Origin: an uncultured Bacteroidota bacterium
Lineage (GTDB): Bacteria; Bacteroidota; Bacteroidia; 2-12-FULL-35-15
Length of the DNA stretch: 6,385 bases
Assembly: GCA_903881065.1 (NCBI GenBank)
Contig: CAIRRW010000205.1
Span: forward strand, 1 to 6,385
Direction: 5' to 3'
Position numbers and translations under genes: made by a program. Under the pieces are notes generated by a model. That model did no database searches and had not been told where the DNA came from. It was given only the letters and a program-made list of their open reading frames with translations. The stretch's first letter is position 1; each line of letters starts with the position of its first letter. This document shows, piece after piece, positions 6,329 to 6,385 of this stretch.

Positions 6329-6363
6329 ATTTCTGCGCCTGATTGAAGCAGAAATCCTTTTTT
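6329..6363 (+). terminator. Terminator-like hairpin without an obvious gene
   Basis: ATTTCTGC (6329-6336) and GCAGAAAT (6348-6355) form a perfect 8-bp stem with an 11-base loop, followed by CC and six T (6358-6363), then ATTTT. The T-run is on the plus strand only, so the orientation fits plus-strand transcription. The previous plus-strand gene already has its own terminator more than 500 bases upstream. This one may serve a noncoding transcript, act as a back-up, or belong to the leader of a gene beyond the right edge. Confidence 0.65.
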
Positions 6364-6385
6364 ATTTTCCTTCAAAATAAAAAAG

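Overview
The window looks like chromosomal DNA from a member of the Bacteroidota. The base composition is low in GC and most start codons lack a clear Shine-Dalgarno sequence. One candidate promoter matches the Bacteroidota -7 consensus TAnnTTTG. The largest gene combines a carboxypeptidase-regulatory-like domain with a DUF5686-type outer-membrane barrel, an architecture characteristic of this phylum. The genus cannot be told from the sequence.

Layout, left to right. (1) Bases 2-577 hold the 3' part of rsmE, a 16S rRNA uridine methyltransferase, cut by the left edge. (2) Bases 652-2552, minus strand, hold a two-gene ABC operon: a MacB/LolD-type ATPase transcribed first, then an FtsX/MacB-type permease 11 bases downstream. 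The operon converges on rsmE. (3) Bases 2553-2812 are a divergent AT-rich intergenic region with one short dyad and one candidate promoter. (4) Bases 2813-5715, plus strand, hold a probable two-gene operon: a small AhpD-like carboxymuconolactone decarboxylase family protein, then an approximately 847-residue DUF5686 outer-membrane protein. A degenerate GC-rich interspersed repeat appears to have been absorbed into the N-terminus of the latter. (5) Bases 5716-6385 carry no convincing gene. In order they hold a short tandem repeat, a good rho-independent terminator, a featureless AT-rich stretch, a striking degenerate array of about eight 19-21-base units built on a CCCG-N-CGGG dyad, and a second terminator-like hairpin that no visible gene needs.

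The genes are mostly ordinary housekeeping and cell-envelope functions: rRNA modification, an envelope ABC system, a thiol-active redox-type protein and an outer-membrane barrel. No defence system, mobile element or CRISPR array is evident. The most unusual structure is the noncoding array at 6016-6187 with its inverted flanking copy and downstream hairpin. Its role is unknown, and the ideas about it given here are hypotheses.
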